Shown here: piece after piece, positions 1 through 8,197 of the stretch | Position numbering within the stretch: position 1 is the first letter of the stretch | Layout: each line of letters begins with the position of its first letter | Assembly (NCBI RefSeq): GCF_000738175.1 | Contig: NZ_JFCH01000023.1 | Span: 11,312 to 75,311 of the forward strand | Length of the DNA stretch: 64,000 nucleotides | Direction: 5' to 3' | Origin: Corynebacterium jeikeium | Lineage (GTDB): Bacteria; Actinomycetota; Actinomycetes; Mycobacteriales; Mycobacteriaceae | The notes under the pieces: model-generated | Seen by the model: only the letters and a program-made list of their open reading frames with translations | What the model was told of the DNA's origin: nothing | Database searches by the model: none | Made by a program: the position numbers and the translations under genes

Positions 1-7
1 GGAGCGG

Positions 8-1201
8 CTAGGCGGCCATGTTGGAGGAACCGACCGGGCCGTCTTCCTTCCAGGGGCGGGTGAGGTCCGCGTCCTCGGTATTGCCCGACCCACTACCGCC
101 GGAACCGCCGGATCCGCTGCCGTTGTCAGAGCCGCTGCCGCCGCTGGAGCTGCTGGTGGCGGAGCCCGTGTCCAGCTCGGAGAAGTTAACGTCCGTGCCG
201 TGCATGTTTACTTCCAGTCCCTCGTCGGTGACGTTGAGGGATTCGAAGTCCATGCCGCCCTGAGCATCAGCGGGGATGGAGTCCTCCAACTGCGACTCCA
301 TCTCCTGGGTGAAGGACTCCGGAAGATCCATACCCAGCAGGGAGACGTTCTCCATCTCCATCTTCATTTGCCCGTCCTGGATAACTGGCTTGACCTCGAA
401 GGTCGCCAGACCGCCAGTGAGGTCGAAGCTTAGGGTCTGCTTGTCCGGGTTGGGGCGGACGTCAGTAATCTGCAGTAACCCAGCCAGCGGGTTGTCCTCA
501 TCCCCACCGCCGTCGCTGGCGCTTTCGGAGGCCTGAGCCAGCAGCATCTCCTTGGTGACTACCGTCTGCAGGCGCAGGTCGCCCACCACTGAGTCATCAG
601 GATTGTCGGTATCCATCTTCATGTCACGAAGCTCCAGGTGAACCGCGGGCTCGCCGGAGATTTTGGGCTTGGACTTGTCCTGCCCCTCGTAGGTGATGTC
701 CAACGTGGAGGGAATATCGACGGTCATTTGGGGGATCTTGCCTTGCACAATTCCCAGCAGCACTGGGGAAGCGCCCAGGGAAATATCCGGATCCACGGGT
801 TCAGACACGCCGGATTCCTGCTGTTGCTCCCTAAACGCGCTCTGAATCTGGTCCTTCATGAACCAGCGGAGGCCGAACTCGGCGAGAAGCAGCAGCAAAA
901 CAATGACAAGCAAGAATCCGATAAGGACCTTCAGCCAAAGCTTGCTCTTCTTTGGCTGCTGCTGGTACATGTTCTGCGGTGGTTGGCCGTACGCGCCTGC
1001 CTGGCCATACGGGCCCTGCTGCCCCGGCTGACCGAACTGCAGCTGCTGGTTCGGCTGGCCCAGCTGCCCCTGCGGAGCGCCGTACCCAGAGCCGTACTGG
1101 TTCGGGCTGTTGTTGCCGCTGGTGTTCCAGACAGCCGTCTGATCCTCGTTGCCGCCGGCATTCGAGGACGGGTTCTGTGATGGGTTTTGTGGGTTAGTCA
1201 C
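8..1201 (-). CDS. LmeA-like (DUF2993) phospholipid-binding membrane protein
   Basis: 397 aa, GTG start. Residues 1-85 are a Gln/Pro/Gly/Asn-rich cytoplasmic segment, a single membrane helix spans about 88-109, and the rest is extracytoplasmic. That part resembles the DUF2993/LmeA fold (repeated short beta-strand segments such as GKIPQMTVDI and LSFDLTGGLATF). Mycobacterial LmeA binds phospholipid and supports mannan elongation; this role is only inferred here. The C-terminus (about 345-375) is a Gly/Ser-rich low-complexity stretch followed by a short acidic tail. An AAGGAA lies about 11 nt before the start, and a TAAGAT -10 lies at 1243-1248 on this strand. Family call is fairly sure, function is not. 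Confidence 0.7.
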   Translation of the reverse strand: MTNPQNPSQNPSSNAGGNEDQTAVWNTSGNNSPNQYGSGYGAPQGQLGQPNQQLQFGQPGQQGPYGQAGAYGQPPQNMYQQQPKKSKLWLKVLIGFLLVIVLLLLLAEFGLRWFMKDQIQSAFREQQQESGVSEPVDPDISLGASPVLLGIVQGKIPQMTVDIPSTLDITYEGQDKSKPKISGEPAVHLELRDMKMDTDNPDDSVVGDLRLQTVVTKEMLLAQASESASDGGGDEDNPLAGLLQITDVRPNPDKQTLSFDLTGGLATFEVKPVIQDGQMKMEMENVSLLGMDLPESFTQEMESQLEDSIPADAQGGMDFESLNVTDEGLEVNMHGTDVNFSELDTGSATSSSSGGSGSDNGSGSGGSGGSGSGNTEDADLTRPWKEDGPVGSSNMAA

Positions 1202-1304
1202 CCGTATCAGTGTTCCTTATCGTCGGAGCTGTGCCAACCCGTATCTTAGCCCCAGCCCACTTTAGAGCCCATAGTTGAGCCAAGACTTGGCAGCGAACAG
1301 ATAG

Positions 1305-2156
1305 CTAATACACAGGCTCGCACACCAATGACCATGGCAAGGTGATTGAATTATCCGCCAAGCGGCGGCGCGGGTTGAGCCGCGCCGCGGGAGCGTGGGC
1401 GTCACCAAGAGAACCCAAGAACTCCTGCTTCGCCGAGCGCCACCGCACTCGTGGCCCAAAGACGGCCAGGGGTGCTGCGCGTTCCCAGCAACGGTCGAGC
1501 TCTGCGAGGACGTCGTAGATGAGGTGGCCGGGGGTGTTGCGGTGGATCAGGATCTTCGGCAGGCGTTCGGCCAGGTCGGAGGGTTTTTCGATGTCCTGCG
1601 GATCCCACGCGAGGGTCAGGGACTGCGGGCCGGCCTCATCCAGCAGTACCCAGCAGGAGCGGCGGCCGACCTCGTCGCAGGTGCCCTCGATGATCACGCC
1701 ACCGGGGCGCAGGTTCGCACGCATCGTGTCCCACGCGGCCTGCACCTGGTCCACGTCGTATTGGCGCAGCACGTTAAAGGCCCGCACAACGTCCGCCTGC
1801 AGGCCCGCTAACTCGAAGCCACCGAGGGCGAAGTGCACACCCTCGCGGTCGGGGAGCACGCGGGAAGGCTCGATCTCCAGGCCGGTGACCTCCACTGTGG
1901 GGGCAATGGTCCGCAGCCACCGAGCCCACTCGCAAGTAGTGGTGTGGGAGGCTCCGTAGCCGACGTCGACGGCCACGGGGTTGCGCTGCTCGTGCAGTAC
2001 GGCCCCTCGCAGCTGGGCCTGTACCCTCGGCTGCGCCACCAGCCAGCGGTCGGACTTGCGCAGGCGGTTGTAGCCAGTCGTTCCGCGGGTAGGGACGCCA
2101 ACAGGCCCGTCCGTATTCCACGAACGGGCCTTGAGATTGTGGGCGTGGTCAGCCAC
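1305..2156 (-). CDS. Class I SAM-dependent methyltransferase-like protein
   Basis: 283 aa, GTG start. The motif-I-like segment VAVDVGYGAS followed by an acidic residue after the next strand (VTGLEIEPSRV) is typical of Rossmann-fold SAM methyltransferases. The later RPGGVIIEGTCDE matches the post-IV region. The N-terminus (GYNRLRKSDRWL) contains an Asn-Arg-Leu-Arg pattern seen in uncharacterised actinobacterial relatives. Substrate unknown. It lies beside the DUF2505 gene and divergent murB, with 70 nt upstream. GGAAGG sits about 13 nt before the GTG, so the start is only moderately supported. Confidence 0.65.
   Translation of the reverse strand: MADHAHNLKARSWNTDGPVGVPTRGTTGYNRLRKSDRWLVAQPRVQAQLRGAVLHEQRNPVAVDVGYGASHTTTCEWARWLRTIAPTVEVTGLEIEPSRVLPDREGVHFALGGFELAGLQADVVRAFNVLRQYDVDQVQAAWDTMRANLRPGGVIIEGTCDEVGRRSCWVLLDEAGPQSLTLAWDPQDIEKPSDLAERLPKILIHRNTPGHLIYDVLAELDRCWERAAPLAVFGPRVRWRSAKQEFLGSLGDAHAPAARLNPRRRLADNSITLPWSLVCEPVY
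1398..1415 (-). repeat. T-tract/GACGCC motif 1
   Basis: GGTTCTCTTGGTGACGCC, inside the methyltransferase-like gene. Confidence 0.4.
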
Positions 2157-2226
2157 GCGGGGTAACCGAGCCTTCCAAGTGAGTGAGTTTTTTCGTTAAA
2201 GGTCCAGGCGGAGCCTATGCCGGGCT

Positions 2227-2724
2227 TTAGGCGTTGTCGCTGATCCACTTCTGGATCAGGGCGGCCTCACGGGTCAGGAACTCCTCCACCCACTCGGCAA
2301 CCTTCGGCTCCAGGACGGCGCCCATCATCGGGATCTTCACGTCCACGGCGCAGTCGGCCTTCAGCTCGGTGGAGTCACCGGAGCCGGTCAGGGTGACATC
2401 CGCGGAGAAGGAAACCGGTGCGCCCTTGACCTCTGCGTTGACCTTACCGGTGGTGGTGCCGTCAGCCAGCGGGCCGAACTCGACGACGCGCTTGAGCTTC
2501 AGGTCCTGGGAAACCATGCCGCGCACAGCCTCCGGCAGAGCGGACTTCGGTAGTAGTTCGAAGAGGACGGCCTCGATCGGCTCGGGGGTGAAAGAGTTCA
2601 CCTCGCCCGGCTCGTCGCCAATGTTCTCGACCTCGTAGGCCCAGTAGTTTGCGGAGGAGAGTGCCTCGTAGACCTTTTCAATGGGGAAGTTAATCGTTGC
2701 AGTGTTCTCGCTGTGAGTAGTCAT
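2227..2724 (-). CDS. DUF2505 domain protein
   Basis: 165 aa covering one DUF2505 domain, a START/SRPBCC-like fold conserved in actinobacteria. Visible features are the N-terminal strand-helix (TINFPIEKVYEALSS), central beta strands (GAPVSFSADVTL) and a C-terminal amphipathic helix (VEEFLTREAALIQKWI). Such folds bind hydrophobic ligands; no ligand is known. It is divergent from murB with only 23 nt between start codons. A TAGTCT hexamer 6 nt upstream suggests a leaderless mRNA and supports the ATG at 2724. Confidence 0.75.
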   Translation of the reverse strand: MTTHSENTATINFPIEKVYEALSSANYWAYEVENIGDEPGEVNSFTPEPIEAVLFELLPKSALPEAVRGMVSQDLKLKRVVEFGPLADGTTTGKVNAEVKGAPVSFSADVTLTGSGDSTELKADCAVDVKIPMMGAVLEPKVAEWVEEFLTREAALIQKWISDNA

Positions 2725-2730
2725 GCCAAC

Positions 2731-2736
2731 AGACTA
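2731..2736 (-). promoter_or_regulatory. -10 element of the DUF2505 gene (leaderless)
   Basis: TAGTCT on the minus strand, 6 nt before the ATG; no ribosome binding site follows. It overlaps the murB -10 on the other strand, so the two promoters share sequence. Confidence 0.5.
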
Positions 2737-2740
2737 CCTT
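2735..2740 (+). promoter_or_regulatory. -10 element of murB (leaderless)
   Basis: TACCTT, then seven bases, then the GTG at 2748. There is no Shine-Dalgarno sequence. Confidence 0.5.
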
Positions 2741-2747
2741 TAGTGAT

Positions 2748-4064
2748 GTGACTGATTCGACTAATAACGCACATTTCACGTCCGAGGAACGCGCACACCA
2801 CCTTCTGGAGCGCCTCAGCGGCACTGGCGCCGACCCAGTTTCTATCCCCGACACCCGTGTGACCAGCCGTTCCTTCGCCGAAATGACCACCCTGCGCATC
2901 GGCGCCGCACCCGCCGGGGTTGTCGAATGCTCTTCGGCGGAGGCTGTTGCCCAGGTCGTTTCTTTTTTGGACGCCCACACGCAGCCACTGCTTGTCGTCG
3001 GCGGCGGATCGAACCTCGTGGTGGGCGAAGGGGATGCAGTATCCCAGTTGGTTGTGGTGCTGTTGAGCGCGGGTGACGGTGACGTAGGCGATAGCGAAGA
3101 CGCTGACGGTGACGCGACAGGCGAGACAGGGGTGACGATCGACCGCGAGACTGGTGTGGTGCGAGCCTTTGCGGGAGTTGAATGGGATCAGCTGGTGGCC
3201 GCGACTGTCGAGGCTGGGCTCGGCGGGTTGGAGTGCCTGAGTGGGATCCCCGGCTCCGTGGGTGCCACGCCTGTGCAGAACGTCGGCGCATATGGCGCGG
3301 AGGTTGCGCAGGTGCTGCGGCGCGTGCAGTTGTATGACCGTACGAGCGGGGAGCTCGAGTGGGTGGAACCTTCCGCCCTGGACCTGGGGTATCGCTACTC
3401 GAATCTGAAGTTCACCTCGCGGGCCGTGGTGACGTCCGTGGAGTTCCAGCTGACCACCGACGGGTTGAGCGTGCCGCTGCGCTTCGGGGAGCTGGCACGG
3501 CGCTTAGGCGTGGATGCAGATGAGGCTGCCGCCGGGGAGATCCGTCGGCCCGCTGCCGATGTGCGCCAGGCCGTACTGGAACTGCGCGCGGGCAAGGGGA
3601 TGGTTCTGGATGCCGCGGATCACGATACGTGGTCGGCGGGCTCCTTCTTCACGAATCCGATCGTCACCGGCGAGGAGGCGCGCGACGCGGTGGTGGCCGC
3701 CGTGCGGGAGAAGTGCGGCGACGATGGGGTGGAGTCGATGCCCCTGTACCCGGTGAAGGCCAATGGTGGCGCCGCTGCGGGCGCGGCTGCTGGCACGGAT
3801 GCCGGTACGGGCGTGGGCGAGCCACAGTTCAAGTTCTCTGCAGCGTGGCTGATCGAGCGCGCCGGGTTTGCAAAGGGCTGGCACGTGCCGGGGAACGACC
3901 GCGCTTCCCTGTCCACCAAGCACACTCTGGCCCTGACCAATCGCGGTTCCGCGACCAGTGCGGATGTGGTGGAACTGGCGCGCGCCGTGCGCGCCGGAGT
4001 GCAGGAAGCGTTCGGAGTAGTGCTGGAACCGGAGCCGATCTGGGTCGGCGTGAGCATCGACTAG
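2748..4064 (+). CDS. murB: UDP-N-acetylmuramate dehydrogenase MurB
   Basis: 438 aa, GTG start. MurB reduces UDP-GlcNAc-enolpyruvate to UDP-MurNAc in peptidoglycan synthesis, using FAD and NADPH. Visible signatures: LLVVGGGSNLVVGE (FAD pyrophosphate loop, about 82-95), SGIPGSVGATPVQNVGAYG (about 165-183), SAGSFFTNP with the proton-donor serine (about 299), and the C-terminal LEPEPIWVG with the conserved Glu. The protein is longer than usual because of two insertions: an acidic Asp/Gly run (GDGDVGDSEDADGD, about 108-121) encoded by near-repeats, and an Ala/Gly loop (GGAAAGAAAGTDAG) near 342-355. Both fall between conserved blocks and need not impair activity. Confidence 0.95.
   Translation: MTDSTNNAHFTSEERAHHLLERLSGTGADPVSIPDTRVTSRSFAEMTTLRIGAAPAGVVECSSAEAVAQVVSFLDAHTQPLLVVGGGSNLVVGEGDAVSQLVVVLLSAGDGDVGDSEDADGDATGETGVTIDRETGVVRAFAGVEWDQLVAATVEAGLGGLECLSGIPGSVGATPVQNVGAYGAEVAQVLRRVQLYDRTSGELEWVEPSALDLGYRYSNLKFTSRAVVTSVEFQLTTDGLSVPLRFGELARRLGVDADEAAAGEIRRPAADVRQAVLELRAGKGMVLDAADHDTWSAGSFFTNPIVTGEEARDAVVAAVREKCGDDGVESMPLYPVKANGGAAAGAAAGTDAGTGVGEPQFKFSAAWLIERAGFAKGWHVPGNDRASLSTKHTLALTNRGSATSADVVELARAVRAGVQEAFGVVLEPEPIWVGVSID
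2959..2976 (+). repeat. T-tract/GACGCC motif 2
   Basis: TTTCTTTTTTGGACGCCC, inside murB; nine T in the eleven bases before GACGCC. Confidence 0.55.
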
Positions 4065-4098
4065 CTCGAGGTAGTTGAGACCAGCCGACCGGCTGAGG

Positions 4099-4263
4099 CT
4101 AGGCGACCGGCTCGAAATCCACTTTGTCGCGGACGCCGCAGTCCGGGCAGAACCAGTCATCCGGCACCTCGGACCACGGGGTGCCGGGGTTGAAGCCCTC
4201 GGCGGGATCGCCTACGGCCTCATCGAATCGATAGTCACAGACAGGGCATTGGAAAACGGACAT
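4099..4263 (-). CDS. rubA: Rubredoxin
   Basis: 54 aa with two CxxCG-like iron ligands, CPVCDYRF near the N-terminus and CPDCGV near the C-terminus, plus the usual Pro/Trp/Asp-rich loop (DDWFCPDC). It passes electrons to the alkane hydroxylase AlkB encoded two genes upstream. The ATG at 4263 is chosen over an ATG 54 nt earlier because an AAGGAG lies at proper distance before it and rubredoxins begin close to the first Cys pair. No rubredoxin reductase gene is visible nearby. Confidence 0.9.
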   Translation of the reverse strand: MSVFQCPVCDYRFDEAVGDPAEGFNPGTPWSEVPDDWFCPDCGVRDKVDFEPVA

Positions 4264-4313
4264 GGGGGACTCCTTCGCTTGGACTGAAGTGGTTGGGGTT
4301 GGGGCTAGGGGCG

Positions 4314-4619
4314 TCACTTAGAAGCAGCCTTGGCCGCGCGGTTCTTGTCGGTGAACTTGCGCTGCTTCGGACGGGGGATCTCATACGTCGAGGGCTGGCC
4401 GGGGCCGCGCCACAAGCCGGCGATCCCGGGGATCAGGAAGAAAAGGCTGATCAACAGAGGCCATGGAACGACGTTGCTCAAAGCGGGAACGCCGAACAAG
4501 CCCAAGACCGCGAGCAGTAGGAAGAAAGCACCGACCGCCGTGCCAGCGCCACTGAGCAGGTAGTGAGTGGTTGGGTTGGGTGGGTTGATGGTGCTTCCGG
4601 TTGGGGCGGTCGTGCTCAT
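4314..4619 (-). CDS. Small membrane protein between alkB and rubA
   Basis: 101 aa from the ATG that overlaps the alkB stop (ATGA), with GAGGTGG upstream, so translation is probably coupled to alkB. Two hydrophobic helices are visible (GAFFLLLAVLGLFGV and WPLLISLFFLIPGIAGL), then a basic tail rich in Lys/Arg (PRPKQRKFTDKNRAAKAASK). I do not recognise a family. Its position inside the alkB-rubA operon suggests an accessory role in alkane oxidation or membrane anchoring; this is inference. Confidence 0.7.
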   Translation of the reverse strand: MSTTAPTGSTINPPNPTTHYLLSGAGTAVGAFFLLLAVLGLFGVPALSNVVPWPLLISLFFLIPGIAGLWRGPGQPSTYEIPRPKQRKFTDKNRAAKAASK

Positions 4620-5848
4620 CGCTGCCACCTCGCAGCCAGCTTCTCTTCCTTGCCAGGCAGGACGTTCGCCTTGGAGACGTCGTAGTTGTAGTGCTTCATC
4701 AGGCGGCTATCCATGACCTTGAACCACAGCGGCGGAATCGAAGCCATGGCGATCATCGTCGCGTAGCCGGCTGGCAGCTCCGGAGCTTTCACGTCCGAGC
4801 GCAGCGACTGGTAGCGGCGCGTCGGATTCGCGTGGTGATCCGAGTGGCGCTGAAGCTGGTAGAGGAAAATATTGGTGGTCAGATTGTCGGAGTTCCAGGA
4901 GTGCTCCGGGGTGCAGCGCTCGTAGCGGCCATCCGGCTGCATCTGCCGCAACAGGCCGTAGTGCTCTAGGTAGTTCACGAACTCCAGCAAGGCGATGCCC
5001 AGCACGGCCTGGATTAGCATCCACGGCAGAATGTAGATGCCGAAGGCGATGAACAGCCCGCCCCAGACCAGCACGGTGACCAGCCAAGCGTTCAGCACCT
5101 CATTGCTGAGGTGGAATTGGGACTTGCCCTTGCGCGCCAGACGCTTCTTCTCGATGTTCCAGGCGCGTGGGATCTGGTGAGGGATGGATCGGACCAGGTA
5201 GGTGTAGACGTTCTCGCCCATGCGGGAGCTCACCGGATCCTCCGGGGTGGCGACCTTAACGTGGTGACCCTTGTTGTGCTCGATGTAGAAGTGCCCGTAG
5301 GCGGGGACAGCCAGGGTGATCTTGCCCATCCAACGCTCGAAGCTGCCCTTCTTGTGGCCTAGTTCGTGGGCAGCGACGATACCGATGCCGGAGCTCATGC
5401 CCATAGACCAGGCAAGGCCCAGGCGGTCGATCATCAACAGGTCCGAGCTGGTCCATAGGTAGCAGCAGGCAATGAGGCTGGCCAGCATGATGGGGAAGTA
5501 GAGGTACGTCACCACTCGGTAGTACTTGGTTTCTTCCAGCCAGGGGACGAACTCTTCCGGCACGTTCTCGCCATCGCGGCCGAGGATCACGTCCGCCAGT
5601 GGGATCAGGATAAACACGGCAATGGGGCCGGCCCACCAGGTGACATGGATCAGCAGGTCGGGGCCGTTGATGGCTTTGAGCCAGGAGGCAACGCCCCACA
5701 CGATCAGTGGAATGGCCGCCGGAACGAGGCTGAAAGTCCAGGCGTACTTCTTGGAGTCTTTCCAACCGGGTGGGCGCTTGGCTGGAGCCGTACCGGGAGA
5801 GGTGCTAGCGCCGTTGGCTGTGTGCGCTGGGTTTTGCGTGGTTGTCAT
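4616..5848 (-). CDS. alkB: Alkane 1-monooxygenase AlkB
   Basis: 410 aa integral-membrane non-heme di-iron enzyme that hydroxylates the terminal carbon of alkanes. The histidine boxes are present: HELGHK (about 161-166), HNKGHH (191-196) and LQRHSDHH (332-339), together with NYLEHYGL (292-299) that is characteristic of AlkB rather than desaturases. Several hydrophobic helices precede the first box. The ATG at 5848 is preferred over one 27 nt upstream because AGGTGA lies about 8-10 nt before it. It forms an operon with the small membrane gene and rubA. The upstream region holds an unusual set of repeats. Confidence 0.93.
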   Translation of the reverse strand: MTTTQNPAHTANGASTSPGTAPAKRPPGWKDSKKYAWTFSLVPAAIPLIVWGVASWLKAINGPDLLIHVTWWAGPIAVFILIPLADVILGRDGENVPEEFVPWLEETKYYRVVTYLYFPIMLASLIACCYLWTSSDLLMIDRLGLAWSMGMSSGIGIVAAHELGHKKGSFERWMGKITLAVPAYGHFYIEHNKGHHVKVATPEDPVSSRMGENVYTYLVRSIPHQIPRAWNIEKKRLARKGKSQFHLSNEVLNAWLVTVLVWGGLFIAFGIYILPWMLIQAVLGIALLEFVNYLEHYGLLRQMQPDGRYERCTPEHSWNSDNLTTNIFLYQLQRHSDHHANPTRRYQSLRSDVKAPELPAGYATMIAMASIPPLWFKVMDSRLMKHYNYDVSKANVLPGKEEKLAARWQR

Positions 5849-5889
5849 CGTCGACTCACCTGCATTCCTGTGCATATCGATGGTGTGGG

Positions 5890-5922
5890 GTTGGTATTCA
5901 GTTGGTATCTAGTTGGCGTGCG
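5890..5922. repeat. Three tandem 11-bp direct repeats in the alkB leader
   Basis: GTTGGTATTCA, GTTGGTATCTA and GTTGGCGTGCG follow one another without gaps, 42-74 bp upstream of the alkB start. An 11-bp period is about one helical turn, which would place GTTGG on the same DNA face three times. This looks like an operator for a cooperatively binding regulator, by inference. Confidence 0.5.
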
Positions 5923-6096
5923 AGTCGTGCACGTATGGCCCACGAATGGTGCGTGGATGGGCCCGGATGGCGCCCGGATGGCGGAGCGCTCTGCCTCGCA
6001 CATGTGACACAGAATACCATATGGTTTTCACAACAATATGAAATTAGGGCTTTGGAGGTAGTTGGAGGAGGGGTTCCGGGAGGGGTGGAATGTGGA

Positions 6097-6220
6097 AATG
6101 TCGTTAGAACGGGAATCTGTAAATGGAAACGCAAGGTTCCAAAACAGCGCAACGCTCTAACCTGCGACTTTATGCAGGTGAAAATAGTTTCCTTTAACGC
6201 ATTCCCGTTCTAGCGACATT
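6097..6220. repeat. Long inverted repeat (MITE-like or operator pair)
   Basis: AATGTCGTTAGAACGGGAAT at 6097-6116 and its reverse complement at 6201-6220 match at 19 of 20 positions. The similarity continues inward (TAAATGGAAAC against TTAAAGGAAAC), giving about 29 of 34 matches per arm. The interior is short and has no ORF. No target-site duplication is obvious. It could be a miniature transposable element or two operator sites in opposite orientation. Confidence 0.6.
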
Positions 6221-6231
6221 CGGCGCTTAGG

Positions 6232-6279
6232 GAGCCAAGAAAGCCGAAACCCGAGCCCGGCGTATTCGCCGAACTCGGG
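6232..6279 (-). terminator. Rho-independent terminator of fadD
   Basis: On the minus strand CCCGAGTTCGGCG and CGCCGGGCTCGGG form a 13-bp stem around a 4-nt loop, followed by a T-rich run (TTTCGGCTTTCTT). It begins about 27 nt after the fadD stop. Confidence 0.75.
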
Positions 6280-6306
6280 AAGGTCTAGAAGAGGGGAAGC
6301 GTCCGT

Positions 6307-8040
6307 CTACAGCTTCGTCATGATCAGATCCTTAACCTCGCGGCGGCGGATCTTGCCGATCAGGTCAGCCGGCATCTCGTCGACGACGAAGAAGCGGCGG
6401 GGAACCTTGTAGCGGGTCAGACCTTCGCGAGCCCACTCACGGATGGCCTCCTTGTCGAAGTCGGCCTCGCTCACGCCGTCCTCCAGGACAATAGCGGCGA
6501 CAACCTCTTCAGAGCCGTCGTCCTGCGGCAGGCCGACCACGCCGGCCTTCTGGATCTGCTCGTGCTCCTCCAGGAACTCCTCGACCTCGGCGGGGTAAAC
6601 GTTAAACCCGCCGGTGATGATCATTTCCTTAATGCGAGAGACGATCTTGATGAAGCCGTCCGGCTCCATCACAGCCATGTCACCAGTGCAGAACCAGTCC
6701 TCGTAGAACGGCTGGTCCTCGTCCGGGATGTTGATGTAGCCGTGGAACACCTGGCGGCCGCGGGCCAGCAGCTCGCCCGGCTCGCCGTCCGGCATGGTTT
6801 TGCTGAAGTCATTCGGGTCAGCCACGCGCATTTCCGTATCCGGGAACGGGATGCCGATGTAGCCCGCGCGGCGCTCCGGGGTGACGGGGTTCGCAACCAG
6901 GATCGGACCGGACTCGGTCAGGCCATAGCCCTCCACGATCTTGCCGCCCGTCTTCTTCTCCCACTCCAGGGTGGTGTGCACCGGCAGCGGCGCCGCACCG
7001 GACAGAGCGTTGGCGATTCCGCGCAGGTCCAGGTTGTGCTCATCCGCGGCAGCCAGAATCTTGTCGTACAGGGTAGGTACACCCGGCATGTAGGTGGGGG
7101 TCTCACGCTTCAGCTGGTCCACGATTAGCGGAATCTCCGGCTTTGGCAGCAGTAGCAGCTTGCCGCCGGTGGATACGGCCAGTGCGGCGGTCAGCGTCAG
7201 GCCGTAGATGTGGAACAGGGGGAGGGCAGCGAGGAACTTCTCCTGACCACGCTCGCCGATGCCGCTGATCCAGGACCGTCCCTGGACAACGTTGGACATG
7301 ACGTTGCCGTGCGTCAGCTGCGCGCCCTTTGGCTTACCGGTCGTACCGGAAGTGAAGAGGATGAACGCAGGGGAGTCCTGTGTCGTCTCCGGGCAGTTTT
7401 CGATGTCGGATCCATCGCCGCCGAATTTGGCGCTGAGCAGTTGAGAGAACGGGATGGTGCCTGGTGCCTCGCCGTGGAGCTGGTCGCGCTTTTCCTTGAT
7501 CGACTTGATCGGCAGCTTCAGAGCCAGGCGCTTCACCAGTGGCATCGCGTCGATCATGTTCACGCTAACGATCTTTTCCAGTGGCGTGGTGCGCGAAAGC
7601 TCCTGGAACATGGGGGCGATCTTGTCCCAGACCACCGCAACCTTCGCTGCATGGTCCTTGCAGGGGCCCTCCAGCTCGCGGGCGGTGTACAGCGGGTTGT
7701 GTTCTGCTACTACGGCGCCCAGCTTGTGGACTGCGAAGATCGTAATTAGGTGCTGCGGGCAGTTCGGCAGCGTTACGGCCACGCGGTCGCCCGGGCGCAC
7801 GCCCAGCTCGCGCAGGCCAGCGGCCACGCTCTTGACCTGCTTAAGGAAATCTCCGTAAGTCATCGTCTGGCCAAAGAAGTCCAGGATGTCGGCGCTCGAG
7901 TGTTCGGCGACAGTACGGTCGAGAAGCTTAGCCATGGTGTCGTCTTGGTACTCCAGGCTGTGCGGAGTCCACTCCGCGTAGTACTCCAGGTAGGGCTTGT
8001 CCTTCCAGGCCGTTCCCTCTGGGCGCTCGGTGTCAGTCAT
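6307..8040 (-). CDS. fadD: Long-chain fatty-acid-CoA ligase
   Basis: 577 aa member of the ANL adenylating family. The AMP-binding P-loop FTSGTTGKPKGAQLTHGN (around 232-249), the YGLTESGP motif (about 370), the D of WFCTGDMA (about 450) and the C-terminal GKIRRREVKDL with the catalytic Lys are all present. It would activate fatty acids, including those from alkane oxidation started by AlkB, for beta-oxidation or mycolate precursors. AAGGGA precedes the ATG. The divergent neighbour is mshA. Confidence 0.9.
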   Translation of the reverse strand: MTDTERPEGTAWKDKPYLEYYAEWTPHSLEYQDDTMAKLLDRTVAEHSSADILDFFGQTMTYGDFLKQVKSVAAGLRELGVRPGDRVAVTLPNCPQHLITIFAVHKLGAVVAEHNPLYTARELEGPCKDHAAKVAVVWDKIAPMFQELSRTTPLEKIVSVNMIDAMPLVKRLALKLPIKSIKEKRDQLHGEAPGTIPFSQLLSAKFGGDGSDIENCPETTQDSPAFILFTSGTTGKPKGAQLTHGNVMSNVVQGRSWISGIGERGQEKFLAALPLFHIYGLTLTAALAVSTGGKLLLLPKPEIPLIVDQLKRETPTYMPGVPTLYDKILAAADEHNLDLRGIANALSGAAPLPVHTTLEWEKKTGGKIVEGYGLTESGPILVANPVTPERRAGYIGIPFPDTEMRVADPNDFSKTMPDGEPGELLARGRQVFHGYINIPDEDQPFYEDWFCTGDMAVMEPDGFIKIVSRIKEMIITGGFNVYPAEVEEFLEEHEQIQKAGVVGLPQDDGSEEVVAAIVLEDGVSEADFDKEAIREWAREGLTRYKVPRRFFVVDEMPADLIGKIRRREVKDLIMTKL

Positions 8041-8139
8041 GTAGATCCCTTAGGTCTAAAGAAACAGTCTTCAAAACGTGATGCACGTTACTTTGGCACC
8101 CTATCTAACTTTCTCGTTTTCTTTGGTGGAATTAAGTAA

Positions 8140-8154
8140 TTTTTTGTGGACGCC
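8140..8154 (+). repeat. T-tract/GACGCC motif 3
   Basis: TTTTTTGTGGACGCC between fadD and mshA; one of two intergenic copies. Confidence 0.5.
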
Positions 8155-8183
8155 ACCTACCCCCAGCCCCGCTCTAACCTGGC

Positions 8184-8189
8184 TAAGCT
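8184..8189 (+). promoter_or_regulatory. -10 element of mshA (leaderless)
   Basis: TAAGCT, eight bases before the ATG at 8198. No ribosome binding site is present; the frame stays open upstream to 8078, so this hexamer decides the start. Confidence 0.5.
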
Positions 8190-8197
8190 TGAGCGGT

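Larger units (their letters stand above)
5849..6306. other. Intergenic region upstream of alkB
   Basis: 458 nt without a credible gene, AT-richer than its surroundings. From alkB outward it holds the 11-bp direct repeats, two copies of GCCCGGATGGC around 5960-5985, a 10-bp palindrome ACCATATGGT (6016-6025), a 124-bp inverted-repeat element (6097-6220) and the fadD terminator (6232-6279). The alkB promoter must lie here; TTCATA and TATGGT on the minus strand (around 6038-6043 and 6016-6021) are a possible but weak pair. Confidence 0.6.
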
